From: CAUTNH01 sp963543845
GTDB lineage: Bacteria; Bacillota_I; Bacilli_A; Acholeplasmatales; Acholeplasmataceae
Assembly (NCBI GenBank): GCA_963543845.1
Contig: CAUUCL010000002.1
Span: 34,727 to 98,726 of the forward strand
Direction: 5' to 3'
Length of the DNA stretch: 64,000 bases
The notes beneath the pieces were generated by a model that had not been told where the DNA came from, ran no database searches, and saw nothing but the letters and a program-made list of their open reading frames with translations. Positions 1 through 10,867 of this stretch are shown piece after piece. The position numbers were made by a program, and so were the translations under genes. Every line of letters begins with the position of its first letter. The first letter of the stretch is position 1.

Positions 1-2639
1 AAACTCTTTAATCCCGCAGGAACAAGTAATATCTCATCATTATGTTTTATAATATTGCTATTTTGATAATCTTTTGAATAGTATCCACTATTATTATTTA
101 ATACAACTTCTTCTAAATTCTCAAGGTATTTAAAAGCATCTAAATTATTATTAGTACCATCTTGTATAACTTCATTTATTACTAATTTTGTAATATTTGA
201 TGAATTAAATGTTTTTATAAAGTGCTTGTGAACTTGTTTAAACCCTGGAATTAAATCAAGCGTAGTAGCATTTTTATCTAACATACGACAAAGCATATAA
301 TAATCACCCTTTTTAAGATAAAGGGCTCCCTTATATTTTTTAAGTACTGGATTTTCATTAGATACTTCAATATTAAAAAAGTCACTAGCATCGTTATACC
401 TATGGTCAGTAGTAAAAACATCCAAAATTTTTTCAATTTCTTCTTGATGCTTAAAATTCTTACCTAAATAAATATCTCTTGCAAATGGATATAGGAAATT
501 AGAATCAAAAATTCTTTCAATATCATCAGCTAATTGAATCCTTTCAAAAGATGATTTTCTTAGTCTAATTTCTTTATTAGGTAAATTAACTTTAATATCT
601 TTTTTCATTATTACAGATTTAAAGAAAGTTCTTTCTAAATTTGTGCTAATACTTTTTAAAATCTCAAGTTCTAGTAATGGTTCACCGTAGTAATAACCTA
701 AATCATCTGCTGCATAATGCTCAACTGTTATTTTTCTAAGTTTTGGAAGATATGGATCAGGGTGATATTCGGATATATTTTTGTTATCTCTTTTAATTTG
801 GGTTTTTTTAAATGCTAAAACTTCACCTAAATTAATTACTTCAAGATTTGTAAAATAATGAAAAGATAAAAAATTTAATTCCTTTAAATTTGGAAGATTT
901 AACTCACTTATAAACTTATTTTCAGGAAAAATTTCCTCACCAAGATTTTCTAGTGATTCAGGAAGGTGGTAATTATTTTTTATCTTTGTATTTTTAAAAG
1001 CAAATCCACCAATAGTTTTAAGATTATTGTTTAAATTAAGTTCTTCAATATTTATACAATCTAGAAAAGCTGACTCTTTTATATGTTTTACACTTTCAGG
1101 AATATCAACTTTTGTAAGAGCTTCACATTTTTCAAATGCTGACTCACCAATACTTTCAACATTTTTTAAATCTAATTTTTCAAGTTTTAAATTATTTTTA
1201 AAAGCACTTGAGGGAATACTTGTAAGACTTTCAGGAAAAATTGCCTCTTTTAAACTTACACAATCCATAAAAGATGAAAATCCAATATGATAAAGTTCAG
1301 ATGCCTCTTGAAAGTCAAACTCTTTTAAACTTACACAAGATTTAAAAGCCATATCTCCGATTTTTTTAATTTTAGATAAATTATCAACAGATTCTAATTT
1401 TAAACAATTATAAAATGCAAAATCAGGAATTTCACTAATAAAATTATTAAGTGTTACTTTAGTAATTTTTGTATAATTTTCAAAAGCACCACTTGCAAGT
1501 TTTTTAATTGGAAGTCCATTATAATAATCAGGAATTTCAACCTCACCAATATAATCTGCTTTTAAACTATTTAAAATATATCCATTCTTTTCATCATTAA
1601 GAGTATATGTAAATGCATCGGCTGGAGTTTTATCAAAGTATTTAGCATAAAATTTTAAATTATCATCTTTTAATTTATACTTATCATCTACTAATTTATT
1701 ATCAGATGTATAAACACCATCAAATGCCTTATTTTCATACTCTGGATAGTTTTTTCCTTTGTATTTAATATTTGTATCATACTCAGCTGTAAATGTTTTC
1801 TTGCTTCCATCTGGTAAGAATACCTCATAAACTAAAACATCATCTTCAAAAATTGGCTCAAGAGTCATATTTTGATAAATGCCATTTTCTGTAATATCAA
1901 ACACATTATTAGTTTCTATATTTTTATAACTTGTGATTCTTTTTCTTTTATCTAAAGGATACACGCTACCTATTGTATATACTCCACCCTCATCAAGATA
2001 AGGAAGTCCTTTTGGAAGAGTTAAATCCTCAAGTGTTAACTTTTTACCATAGGCTACATTTATATCATAGTAAAGTGGGTTGTTTGTGATATCTCTAGCG
2101 TATACTAGCCTTATACGGAATTTTTTAAGCTCAAGTTTTGCAACTAAAAATAAATCTTCTTCAACAGCCTTTGTAACATCATATCTTTCATTTGTTCCTT
2201 TTATATACCAGCCAAGAAAGTTATAATTTTCAAAACTTGGATTAGAAATTGATAACTTCTCGCCGTATTGGTGGTCTCTATGATTTATTACTTCACCATT
2301 AACCTCTGTTTTAACTTTAAATGTTTTTATCTCATATGTAGCATATAAATCAATATTTTGAGTTATCTTTACACCAAATGTAAAATCATCGCCGTTAAAC
2401 TTCCAGCTTTTTATATTGTAGCCTTTTTTTGCACCAATATATTTTTCATTTGGTCTTTCAATAACATCATCTTTGTTATATTCTGTCTTTTCAGTTTTTT
2501 CAACTCCACTGTCGTCTTGAAAGTGAAAAGTCACAGTGTACTTTTCTTTTAATTTATCATCTATATTTTTTTTCTTATTACATGAGTAAAGTGCAAATAA
2601 AAGTACAAAAATAGAAATTATTTTAATTATTTTTTTCAT
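1..2639 (-). CDS. BspA-type leucine-rich-repeat lipoprotein (3' end outside window)
   Basis: I translated this by hand on the minus strand; the frame is open from ATG 2637-2639 to the left edge, so at least 879 codons are present and the C-terminus is missing. The N-terminus is a lipoprotein signal ending in the lipobox LYSC (Cys20). Residues of about 30-280 hold InlB/Flg_new-type repeats (patterns such as GYNIKSWKF and NYNFLGWYI). From about residue 350 come BspA-like LRR_5 repeats (for example SIPSSAFKNN, IGESAFEKCEAL, VKHIKESAFLDC). Such proteins sit on the outer face of the membrane and are known in other bacteria as adhesins or binding proteins. It starts 1 base after the stop of the upstream gene, so it is the last visible gene of the minus-strand surface operon. 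The ligand is unknown. Confidence 0.85.
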   Translation of the reverse strand, partial: MKKIIKIISIFVLLFALYSCNKKKNIDDKLKEKYTVTFHFQDDSGVEKTEKTEYNKDDVIERPNEKYIGAKKGYNIKSWKFNGDDFTFGVKITQNIDLYATYEIKTFKVKTEVNGEVINHRDHQYGEKLSISNPSFENYNFLGWYIKGTNERYDVTKAVEEDLFLVAKLELKKFRIRLVYARDITNNPLYYDINVAYGKKLTLEDLTLPKGLPYLDEGGVYTIGSVYPLDKRKRITSYKNIETNNVFDITENGIYQNMTLEPIFEDDVLVYEVFLPDGSKKTFTAEYDTNIKYKGKNYPEYENKAFDGVYTSDNKLVDDKYKLKDDNLKFYAKYFDKTPADAFTYTLNDEKNGYILNSLKADYIGEVEIPDYYNGLPIKKLASGAFENYTKITKVTLNNFISEIPDFAFYNCLKLESVDNLSKIKKIGDMAFKSCVSLKEFDFQEASELYHIGFSSFMDCVSLKEAIFPESLTSIPSSAFKNNLKLEKLDLKNVESIGESAFEKCEALTKVDIPESVKHIKESAFLDCINIEELNLNNNLKTIGGFAFKNTKIKNNYHLPESLENLGEEIFPENKFISELNLPNLKELNFLSFHYFTNLEVINLGEVLAFKKTQIKRDNKNISEYHPDPYLPKLRKITVEHYAADDLGYYYGEPLLELEILKSISTNLERTFFKSVIMKKDIKVNLPNKEIRLRKSSFERIQLADDIERIFDSNFLYPFARDIYLGKNFKHQEEIEKILDVFTTDHRYNDASDFFNIEVSNENPVLKKYKGALYLKKGDYYMLCRMLDKNATTLDLIPGFKQVHKHFIKTFNSSNITKLVINEVIQDGTNNNLDAFKYLENLEEVVLNNNSGYYSKDYQNSNIIKHNDEILLVPAGLKS

Positions 2640-2640
2640 A

Positions 2641-5613
2641 CTATCCCATCCTACTAACAAAAATGTCAATCCACATACCATCAAAGATCGGCTCAGTTGG
2701 TTCAACTAATTCTTGGGCTCCATTATTAAATTTAATTTGCTTAAACGTAAACTCCCAAAAATCATTATAATCACCCGATTGTTCTCTTAAATGCCATGCA
2801 ACATATTTAACAATACTATCTTTATCATAATCTTTAAAAAGGGTTCCTTTTTTAAAATATTTGATATTAGTATTATTCCATTCATAATCTTTTTCATAAT
2901 AGAAGTTAAGATGAGTAAACATCGCTTCACTATTATGTCTTGTTCTAAATCTAAAAGTAATGTATTCTGCATCTTCAACATTTTCTATTTTTTGAGCCTT
3001 GTATTTAAATACATAATCATCATCTTGTAACTTGTAAGCAATCTCTTCATCTCTTGGTAAATAATGATCACTATTAATTAAATTATATCCAATGTTTTTA
3101 AGCTCTGCTAAAACACCCATTTGTAAAACATCTTTAGGTACATACGATGTTAAAGTTGTCTTTTCAAATATTTTCTCATCAGTTTTATGATCAAAAACTT
3201 CATACCTAATTTCTTTTTGGTGCAATTCAACTCTTAAATATATTGGGAAGTAAAATGTATCTTTAATTAGTCTATATTCAAGTTTATTAAAACTATCATT
3301 TTCGCTTAAAATATTTGAAAAATTATACTTACCTGATATCGCTGATACTTTATAAATTCTTCCCTCATGTGTAAAATATGGAAATGAAAAATTTTTAATG
3401 TATTCATCCTTACCATATTTAATAGCATCTTTTATTTTAGGGAAAAAGTTAAAATCTTTAATAACAGATGTATTATATAATTGCATTTTAGAATATCCAT
3501 CAATTACATTAACAGATATTAGGGATTTTAACTTATCCTTAACATCTAATGTAATAACACTTCCAGAATTTGCAAAAACGTAATTTTTTCTTTCAATATA
3601 TCTTTCTTTTAATTTTTCCGATATTTCATTATTTTTATTATAGTCAAGGAATTTTTCTAAAATATTATCATATTCTAAAAATCCTCCCTTATTATCAAGT
3701 GTCACATCAAATGGAATATTTAAGTTCGCCTTTTTTAAAATTTCCTTATTTAGATTTTTGAAAAAATCAGGAAAGTTTATTTGAAAGTATGAATACTGGT
3801 ATTTAAAATAAATCACTTGGTTTTGCGATAATTCCTTAGCCTTTAAATTTCTTTCAAGAGGAATTGTGAAAGTATTATTTAAATACATTCCTAAAAATTC
3901 ATTATCTTGATTAAACTCATCAATTAAATCAAGTTTTTCTTTTTTGATTTTGCTAAAAAAGTCATAAACATTTTCCTCATCTTTTACGCTATAAGTTAAC
4001 TCATAATAATTTTTATCAATACTTTTTGTTGGCTTATAACTTTCATGCGGAAGATTTAATGTTAAAGTAACTTTTCTTTTAATAATTGGAGTTGCAATAA
4101 CATCACCAAGTAGGGTATAAAATTTATTATTTTTTATATCATCGTATGTTATCTCTTTTCCATCATTTAATATTTTCCAACCTACAAAATATTCTTTGTC
4201 AGGGTTTATATATTTATTATTAAAATATGCAGCAGCTAAATCAAGCGGCATATTTTCGATAAGCCCTGTATCAAATTTAAGTTTGTCAATTACTTCGTTT
4301 TCAGAAGTTTTAAATAAAATACTTGCTTTTTTTCTTTCAAGTTTAGGATAAATATTTATAACTTTATACTCTTTATCTCCAATAATTTCTTTTTTAACTT
4401 TTCCTTCTGGATGATAAACCTCTTTGTTAAACTCATATGTTGAAAGTAGATCAGTTTTATCTGTTAGAAAGTGAGTTATCTCATAAAAGTTATCACTTTC
4501 AACAAATACTTTATTACCCTTATCATCTAAAAAATCATGACCGTTTAAATCTTTAAAGTAATATCCATTATTAGGTGTTTTTATTTTATTTCTAATTCTT
4601 GAAAGAATCTCAGATGGAATTATTTCTCCAAGCTTTGTTTTTATTTCATAAATTTTATTACTTGCTTCATTGTGGAATCTAATAATTGTATCAAAATCAT
4701 TATTTAAAATATTATCGACATAAAGAACATTTCTTTTATTTTTAGATAAAAATAAATCATGAAGTTCACTGTCAGTAATTTTTTCATTACGATCTTTTTC
4801 ATAAAATAAATTTTGATACTTAAATGTAGGTACTCCCATATCATCTAATACATTTTTAATACTTTGATTTAAAATATTTAAAAAAGCTTGCATGCTAGTA
4901 ATATTATCTTTTGCTTTTAACTCTTCAGTTTCACTAAGTAGTGATGTTTTACTATTTTGATAAATTAGCTTATTATTTTCATCATATAAAAACACGAACT
5001 TAGAAAAATCTAAATCAAATTTAAGGTCTTTAAAATTAGCAGGAGTAACACTAAATGGTGATTTTCTCTTGCTATCAAAACTAATTTTTAAATAAATATC
5101 TGAAAGAACACCATTTAAATAATCTTCTAAATTTATTTTCTCAAGATAGATAGGATTATCGTTTTCATCTTTTTTGAAAAAAGCAAATTTAAAATCTTTT
5201 TGATCTGATCTATTCGCAATTAAAAGCTCTTTTAAATCTTTTACAGTAATTTCTTTTTTAAACTTAGATGGTGAGTAAACTATCTTATTATCAAGAAGTT
5301 TTAACTCACTGTTATTAGCAGTTTTTATATACTCGTGAATTTTTTTAATCGCAATTGGTTTTACAATATTAGTTCTTATAATATATAGCATTAAAGTAAT
5401 AAATAAAATTAAAACCGCAATTATAGAAAATAGTATTGCAAACCATTTTAATTTTCTTCTTGTTGATATTCTTTTAATATCATCTAATGAATAATCTTCT
5501 TTTAATGCAAGTTGATTTCCTATCTCGTCTTCTTTTTCAAGTTCAATATCAACTGCATCAAAGTCAATCTCATCAATTTCATCAGTTAAATTGTCATTAT
5601 CATATAAATTCAT
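2641..5613 (-). CDS. Large single-pass membrane protein with extracellular InlB-like regions
   Basis: This protein of 990 residues has an acidic cytoplasmic N-terminus (about 1-50), a basic TRRKLKW flank, one membrane helix at about 57-79 and a long outward-facing part. The outer part contains several degenerate beta-grasp repeats of the InlB/Flg_new style (for example EYFVGWKILNDG). I chose ATG 5613 because AGGTGAT lies four bases upstream; a GTG three codons earlier (5622) is the alternative. It starts 12 bases after the stop of the 1364-residue protein and ends one base before the BspA-like gene, so it is cotranscribed. No enzyme motif was seen. I infer a surface structural or binding role. 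It shares its layout with the upstream gene and may be a distant paralogue. Confidence 0.8.
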   Translation of the reverse strand: MNLYDNDNLTDEIDEIDFDAVDIELEKEDEIGNQLALKEDYSLDDIKRISTRRKLKWFAILFSIIAVLILFITLMLYIIRTNIVKPIAIKKIHEYIKTANNSELKLLDNKIVYSPSKFKKEITVKDLKELLIANRSDQKDFKFAFFKKDENDNPIYLEKINLEDYLNGVLSDIYLKISFDSKRKSPFSVTPANFKDLKFDLDFSKFVFLYDENNKLIYQNSKTSLLSETEELKAKDNITSMQAFLNILNQSIKNVLDDMGVPTFKYQNLFYEKDRNEKITDSELHDLFLSKNKRNVLYVDNILNNDFDTIIRFHNEASNKIYEIKTKLGEIIPSEILSRIRNKIKTPNNGYYFKDLNGHDFLDDKGNKVFVESDNFYEITHFLTDKTDLLSTYEFNKEVYHPEGKVKKEIIGDKEYKVINIYPKLERKKASILFKTSENEVIDKLKFDTGLIENMPLDLAAAYFNNKYINPDKEYFVGWKILNDGKEITYDDIKNNKFYTLLGDVIATPIIKRKVTLTLNLPHESYKPTKSIDKNYYELTYSVKDEENVYDFFSKIKKEKLDLIDEFNQDNEFLGMYLNNTFTIPLERNLKAKELSQNQVIYFKYQYSYFQINFPDFFKNLNKEILKKANLNIPFDVTLDNKGGFLEYDNILEKFLDYNKNNEISEKLKERYIERKNYVFANSGSVITLDVKDKLKSLISVNVIDGYSKMQLYNTSVIKDFNFFPKIKDAIKYGKDEYIKNFSFPYFTHEGRIYKVSAISGKYNFSNILSENDSFNKLEYRLIKDTFYFPIYLRVELHQKEIRYEVFDHKTDEKIFEKTTLTSYVPKDVLQMGVLAELKNIGYNLINSDHYLPRDEEIAYKLQDDDYVFKYKAQKIENVEDAEYITFRFRTRHNSEAMFTHLNFYYEKDYEWNNTNIKYFKKGTLFKDYDKDSIVKYVAWHLREQSGDYNDFWEFTFKQIKFNNGAQELVEPTEPIFDGMWIDIFVSRMG

Positions 5614-5625
5614 AACTATCACCTA

Positions 5626-8600
5626 TTAATAACCAATAACTGGTATAAAGCGAATATTCTTATTATTGTATGTTCCACCTAATCCAGCAAATGATGGTTT
5701 CATGTATAAATCATATAACTCGTCAGTTGTTAGCTCCTCTTTATCAAATACATACTTTTTAACAATCCATTTTTTAATCTTATATGAATGTGAGTTATTA
5801 TAATTATCAATTTTCTCTTTTAATTTAGCAAAGAATTCACTTTGTCTGATTGTTCTTTCAATTAAAACATCACCAGAAAAATAAAAACTCTCAAAACTCG
5901 GATTATACTCGCTATCAAAAGATAAACTAACATCAGCTAAAGTATAATAATAAATTATTTTAGTCTCTGGATTAAGATAATCTGGATAATTTCCGATTGT
6001 CTTTCTAATTTCAAATCTCTCAGGATCAGATATTTCATTATCTCTTATATCTTGATATTGCTTAAGACTGTCAATATTTTCCCCAAGTGGTAAGTTCTTT
6101 ATTTTTTCAGGGAAAGTGTATTTTCTCATTCGCAAAGGACTTCCCTCGGGTTTAGATTCATCAATAAATATCTTAGTTATTTCAACAACTCCGATTTTTC
6201 TTTTTCTAGTTTGAGGATTAGCCAAAAATTTTTTAGAATCATTTTCATATGTTATTATGCTATTTAAATTATCACCTTTGAAAAAATTATAACGATCATA
6301 TTTACCCGTAATAGGGTTGTGTAAAGAATATTCATAATTATATATTTCCTCATTTCCAATCGAATCATAATTTAAAGTTAGTTTTTGATCCTTATAAACA
6401 TCAATTGTTGTTTGAGTCCATTGACCGTTTATCTTAATTCCAGATATTTGAAGTTTTATCTTATATGGCCTAAAATTTATATTAAGCGATATTTTTTTAT
6501 CTGATAGTTTAATAGTGTCAAAATCTGGTGTTCTTTTTTCATAGATATAATCAGGATATTTTGCTTTCATAATACCTATTTGCTCATCTAAAATTTCTTT
6601 ATAAGTTGTAGTATTTTTATAGTAGAATTTTGTTATTTCATCAGAATTCTCACTTGAAAGAGCATCTTTATCATTATCATAAAAAAATCGTTTAAATGTG
6701 ACTGTGACTGGAACTTTTTTATATCTTATCTCTATTTTATTTGCAAGTTTTTCTAAATCAGCAAATGTTATAGTATCATCTAGTTTTCTACCATCTGTTA
6801 AAAATAATCCCTCAAGGGTATTTTCATTTGTATGATAGTTATCAATTTCCTCTATTTTGGCGATATTTTTATTTATCTCATCCATTTTAGATTCGATTGT
6901 TTCATCATCTTTACCCTTTATAGAATCTAGTTTTAGATCTTCTAAATTTAAAAGAGAAAAATCAACTTTAATATATTTTTTATATCTTGGGTATAAATAT
7001 ACTCTATGATTTTCAAAGTCATGTTTTGCTATATCAAATTGCATGTTATTTTTTACCACATCATGGTCTTTATTTATCCAGTTTATAAAGTATTTATCCT
7101 CATGCTCGCTTTTATAATTTTCAAGCTCATATACCCACTCATACATTCCAAGTGAATTTTTACTTACCTGAGCAATTGTTTTTTCTTTACCATCAAGATT
7201 ATAATCTTTTTCATTTTTAAAAATATCCTCATAACTCATATAGTAAATATCCATTGCTCTTCTTCTAAATCTTGGAATTAAATCATAAGATGCAAAAGGG
7301 CGATTTGGAACAGTTTTAGTTATATCAAATTTATCTCCTCTACTAATTCCTGATTCAGGGTAGTCTTGCTTATAAAACCAGCCATCAAAAAAGTAGTAGT
7401 TTTTAGCCTTATCTCTGTCTTCATCATTAAACTTATTAGTTGTGTTATCTATTTTCATTGTCGGATAAATCAAGGCTTTTTCTAGCTTATCAAGATACTC
7501 TTGATCTTCAATTACTTCATTTTGTTTTGCAAATAATGTATTTTGAATATCATTTGAAAATAAGAATCTATATCTAACTGTAATTCCTTCGGTAAATTTA
7601 TTATTTGAATAAAGAACTATTTCTTTAATTTTTTTATCGTTTTTAATTTTTAAAAGTTCTTTTTTATCAAAGCTTTTACTTCTTTCCTCATCAAAAAACC
7701 AATCCTTAGCATCTTTTTTTAATGGATCGTTTTCACCTGAGAATTGATCAAATAAGTTATTATTTCTTAAAACCTCTTCAAAAAATCCTGTATGTGCACC
7801 AGGATATTTTTGATAGTCTTTCCATGATACTAGACTATCTCCTTTTGGTGTTTTTAAATTTATAACATTTTTAAAATCAAAATTTAAGCCAGCATAGATA
7901 TATTTTCTGATTGTCTTGAATTGAATATATACTAAATAATTATCTAGATTTGCTCTTTTTTCATAAATTTTAGCTAAATCAATATTTTCAAGTTTTTCAA
8001 GTTTTTTACCTTTTTCATCTTTTTTCTTATAGTAAGTAAACGAAAGTGTCGATGCACTATCATAGTAGTCTCTTAAATCAAGATTTCCTTTAAAATTATA
8101 AGGAGAAACTGTCAGGTTATTATTTACAGGCTCTAGCGCTTCTTCTGATTTTGGTTTTAAATCAAAACTGTTTTTCTCAAGTTCGGTATAAGTTGTTAAA
8201 CCTTTGTATAAAATAATTCCAATAACAACTGCAATAATTGCACTTATAATAAGAACAATTAGTGTAATTAAACTACGACGATTAGTTTTAGTTTTTTCAA
8301 GCTCTGCATAAAGCATTAAATCTTGCTTTTGAGGCTCATATAAAATTAAATCTTTTTGAGCGTTTTCCTTATCTAATTCATCATCTAAATTAGAATCATA
8401 ATCTCCATAGTTTGCAATATCAGATACATACTCTTCTTTTATTTTAGTTTTTTCAATATCGTCATCATCAAAACTAGCTATCTCACTTTCAACAGCTCCG
8501 CTTTCTTCTTCTTTTTCTTTTTTAGAAGATTGTTTTTTGCTAGATTCTTTTGAGATGTTTTTTACAACATCTTCAAAGCTTACCTCAGGCTTAATTGGAG

Positions 8601-9720
8601 TTTTTGAAACTTCCTCGAATTCAACTTTTTCAAAAGGAACTCTTTCAAGCTCAATTTCAAATTGCTCTTCCATTTTTTCAAGCTCAATTTGTTTAGCTTT
8701 ACTTTCTTTTTCAAGTTCTAATTGCTCCATTTTAGCTTTTTCAAGCTCTTCACCGTGCTTTTTACTTAAATCTTTTTGATTTTTTAAAAGCTCTTCCTGA
8801 ATTTTTGCTTGCTCAACAATAATTCTTTCATAAATTGTTTCCTCATCACTAATTGGAATACTCATCTCATAAACTCTATCATTTTCAGGACAAGTATAAC
8901 CATTTCTTGTTGAGTATGCACGTTGCAGGATATACTCAATCATCTCTTTTTTATTTAGCTCGCCAGATGTTTCAAGTCCATTATCTTTAGCAAATTGTCT
9001 GATATCTTTAACAGCCATAGTGGAGATATTTTTCATAAGCTCAGTTGTATCAACACCCATTGCTTTTAACTTTTCGATAACATATGCTCCAATTGTGGAT
9101 TTATTTATTTTATTTGGAATTGAAATTCCATATTTTTGTCCAATTCTTTCAACTTGCTCCTTAGTTGCTGAGTTATAAATAACAGGACGAAACTTATCAA
9201 TTAAAAGACCGTCAATAACATTTTTGTTATCAACAAAAAACGGATCAAAACTTTTTAGTATATCCTTAATTTTTATCTCTTTATCTAAAATATCCTTATT
9301 CTCAATTGTAATTGGAATAAGTTCTTCTAATACTTTACTGTATGTTGCTTTTTCACTATTTAACCAAAGAAGTAAATTTCTATAAAACTTAGTTGCAAAT
9401 ACTCTGTTTAACTCTTTTGATTTAAAATACTCAAAATAAAAGCTCATTTGCTCTTCTGAAAATGTATTAAACCAAAGAAGTCTATAATTTAACTTTTGGT
9501 CAAGAGTTAAACACTCAGATCTAGTCTTAACTATACTAGGTCTTAGGGTTGCACGCATTGCGTCCATTCTTACTTTTCTTGGTATTTTTACATCATGCTT
9601 TAAAAATATATCTACTATCACCTGATAGGTAGTATTGCTAAGAGATCTTATAATTTCATCAAGCTCATAACTTCTGCCATCATACGATAGCTCTTGTTGG
9701 TTTATTTTAATATCTGCCAT
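5626..9720 (-). CDS. Giant membrane protein: cytoplasmic SAP/Rho_N-like and coiled-coil part, TM helix, InlB-like exterior
   Basis: This protein has 1364 residues. The first 480 or so should be cytoplasmic. Residues 186-218 and 235-266 look like SAP or Rho-N-terminal helix-extended-helix modules (for example IRQFAKDNGLETSGELNKKE). A Glu/Lys-rich coiled coil covers about 293-362, then an acidic low-complexity linker. One membrane helix lies at about 483-505 after NRRS. The rest, about 850 residues, is outward-facing with repeats of InlB/Flg_new type (YFFDGWFYKQ, KYFINWINKD, KIKKWIVKKY). ATG 9720 has AGGTGAT three bases upstream. It lies between a small lipoprotein gene and the 990-residue membrane protein in one operon. 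Its function is unknown; I infer a link between the cell surface and something inside the cell. Confidence 0.82.
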   Translation of the reverse strand: MADIKINQQELSYDGRSYELDEIIRSLSNTTYQVIVDIFLKHDVKIPRKVRMDAMRATLRPSIVKTRSECLTLDQKLNYRLLWFNTFSEEQMSFYFEYFKSKELNRVFATKFYRNLLLWLNSEKATYSKVLEELIPITIENKDILDKEIKIKDILKSFDPFFVDNKNVIDGLLIDKFRPVIYNSATKEQVERIGQKYGISIPNKINKSTIGAYVIEKLKAMGVDTTELMKNISTMAVKDIRQFAKDNGLETSGELNKKEMIEYILQRAYSTRNGYTCPENDRVYEMSIPISDEETIYERIIVEQAKIQEELLKNQKDLSKKHGEELEKAKMEQLELEKESKAKQIELEKMEEQFEIELERVPFEKVEFEEVSKTPIKPEVSFEDVVKNISKESSKKQSSKKEKEEESGAVESEIASFDDDDIEKTKIKEEYVSDIANYGDYDSNLDDELDKENAQKDLILYEPQKQDLMLYAELEKTKTNRRSLITLIVLIISAIIAVVIGIILYKGLTTYTELEKNSFDLKPKSEEALEPVNNNLTVSPYNFKGNLDLRDYYDSASTLSFTYYKKKDEKGKKLEKLENIDLAKIYEKRANLDNYLVYIQFKTIRKYIYAGLNFDFKNVINLKTPKGDSLVSWKDYQKYPGAHTGFFEEVLRNNNLFDQFSGENDPLKKDAKDWFFDEERSKSFDKKELLKIKNDKKIKEIVLYSNNKFTEGITVRYRFLFSNDIQNTLFAKQNEVIEDQEYLDKLEKALIYPTMKIDNTTNKFNDEDRDKAKNYYFFDGWFYKQDYPESGISRGDKFDITKTVPNRPFASYDLIPRFRRRAMDIYYMSYEDIFKNEKDYNLDGKEKTIAQVSKNSLGMYEWVYELENYKSEHEDKYFINWINKDHDVVKNNMQFDIAKHDFENHRVYLYPRYKKYIKVDFSLLNLEDLKLDSIKGKDDETIESKMDEINKNIAKIEEIDNYHTNENTLEGLFLTDGRKLDDTITFADLEKLANKIEIRYKKVPVTVTFKRFFYDNDKDALSSENSDEITKFYYKNTTTYKEILDEQIGIMKAKYPDYIYEKRTPDFDTIKLSDKKISLNINFRPYKIKLQISGIKINGQWTQTTIDVYKDQKLTLNYDSIGNEEIYNYEYSLHNPITGKYDRYNFFKGDNLNSIITYENDSKKFLANPQTRKRKIGVVEITKIFIDESKPEGSPLRMRKYTFPEKIKNLPLGENIDSLKQYQDIRDNEISDPERFEIRKTIGNYPDYLNPETKIIYYYTLADVSLSFDSEYNPSFESFYFSGDVLIERTIRQSEFFAKLKEKIDNYNNSHSYKIKKWIVKKYVFDKEELTTDELYDLYMKPSFAGLGGTYNNKNIRFIPVIGY

Positions 9721-9731
9721 ATTATCACCTT

Positions 9732-10826
9732 TTATAATTCTTCAATAACAAATTCAAGGCTAATATCAGTTTTTTTAACTGTTGAAAAACTCCAAAATCC
9801 ATCTTTTAATTTTAAAGGTTCAACTATTTGATCGCCTTTTTCATTTTTATACTTCATTCTAAAACTCATCTCATATCTCTTAGTTTTAGAATTGTTAAAC
9901 TCATCAAGATATGTAAGTTTAAATATTAACTTATCGGATTTATTTTCAATTTCAAGATTTGGATATTTATCTTTTGAAAATACCCTTTCAAAGTCAAATG
10001 TAAATGAGTATTCCTTGTTTATTATCTCTTTTAAAACTGTATTAAATGCGTATGCATCATTGTTTTCAGATTGATACTCAACTGAGCTATCACTTATTTT
10101 AAATCCATCTGTAAAGTTTAAATCAGATGCTTTAAAAAATACTCCGCTAGAAATTTCCTTAATATACTCATAAAGCTTTTCTGCTGTCTTTCTCCAATCT
10201 GCAAGACTTAGTTTAACATCTTGGAAATTAGCAGTTTTTTTAAGTGATATTTCATGATTTTGGCTAACTTGAAATTTATATTTATTTTCAGCAACCTTAG
10301 TAATATCTGCGTTTGTTGCCATTACATCATATAAATATTTAGGGTCAGTATTATATAACTCAAATTCACAATAATCATCAACTTTTACCTCAGCATCACT
10401 TAAAAGTCTTAAGTATTTTCTATCTTTTGAATTGATGCTTATTTGATATTTTTTCTTTTCGAAAATCGGAAAAATTGTAGTATCGTTTTTCATAGTTAAA
10501 CTTAACTTATTATCTACAACATCCTGAACCCGCTCTTCTCCATTTACAAGAAGTGATTTTAAAATCGTTTTTTCATCTTGTTTAATTCCTATAATTAACT
10601 TTTTTAAATACTCTATTTTATTTAAATCTGCAACGGGAGTAACTAATTCTAATCTGTCATCTCTAATATCTAGACTGTACGTGTTTTTGCTTTTTGATAT
10701 TTTAGCCTCATCTTCTGTTTGCAGTTTTAAATTTTCACCTGTATAAGCTTTTTTACACCCAACAAATACAAAGGAAAATAGTATAAATAAAGCTGCGAAG
10801 ATTATTTGTCCTTTTTTTAATTTCAT
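9732..10826 (-). CDS. Lipoprotein of unknown function, first gene of the surface operon
   Basis: The protein has 364 residues with a type II signal peptide ending in FVGC (Cys24). The mature part is rich in Lys and Asp and has beta-rich stretches but no domain that I recognise. ATG 10826 is preceded by GGAGG at a normal distance. The gene is the first after the divergent intergenic region and is followed 11 bases later by the 1364-residue membrane protein, so the four genes look like one operon. Its promoter contains a homopolymeric G run (see that entry), so expression may vary between cells. I infer that it is exposed on the cell surface through its lipid anchor. Confidence 0.8.
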   Translation of the reverse strand: MKLKKGQIIFAALFILFSFVFVGCKKAYTGENLKLQTEDEAKISKSKNTYSLDIRDDRLELVTPVADLNKIEYLKKLIIGIKQDEKTILKSLLVNGEERVQDVVDNKLSLTMKNDTTIFPIFEKKKYQISINSKDRKYLRLLSDAEVKVDDYCEFELYNTDPKYLYDVMATNADITKVAENKYKFQVSQNHEISLKKTANFQDVKLSLADWRKTAEKLYEYIKEISSGVFFKASDLNFTDGFKISDSSVEYQSENNDAYAFNTVLKEIINKEYSFTFDFERVFSKDKYPNLEIENKSDKLIFKLTYLDEFNNSKTKRYEMSFRMKYKNEKGDQIVEPLKLKDGFWSFSTVKKTDISLEFVIEEL

Positions 10827-10867
10827 ATTAGCCTCCTTATTTGTTAAATACTCTTTAACAACATAAT

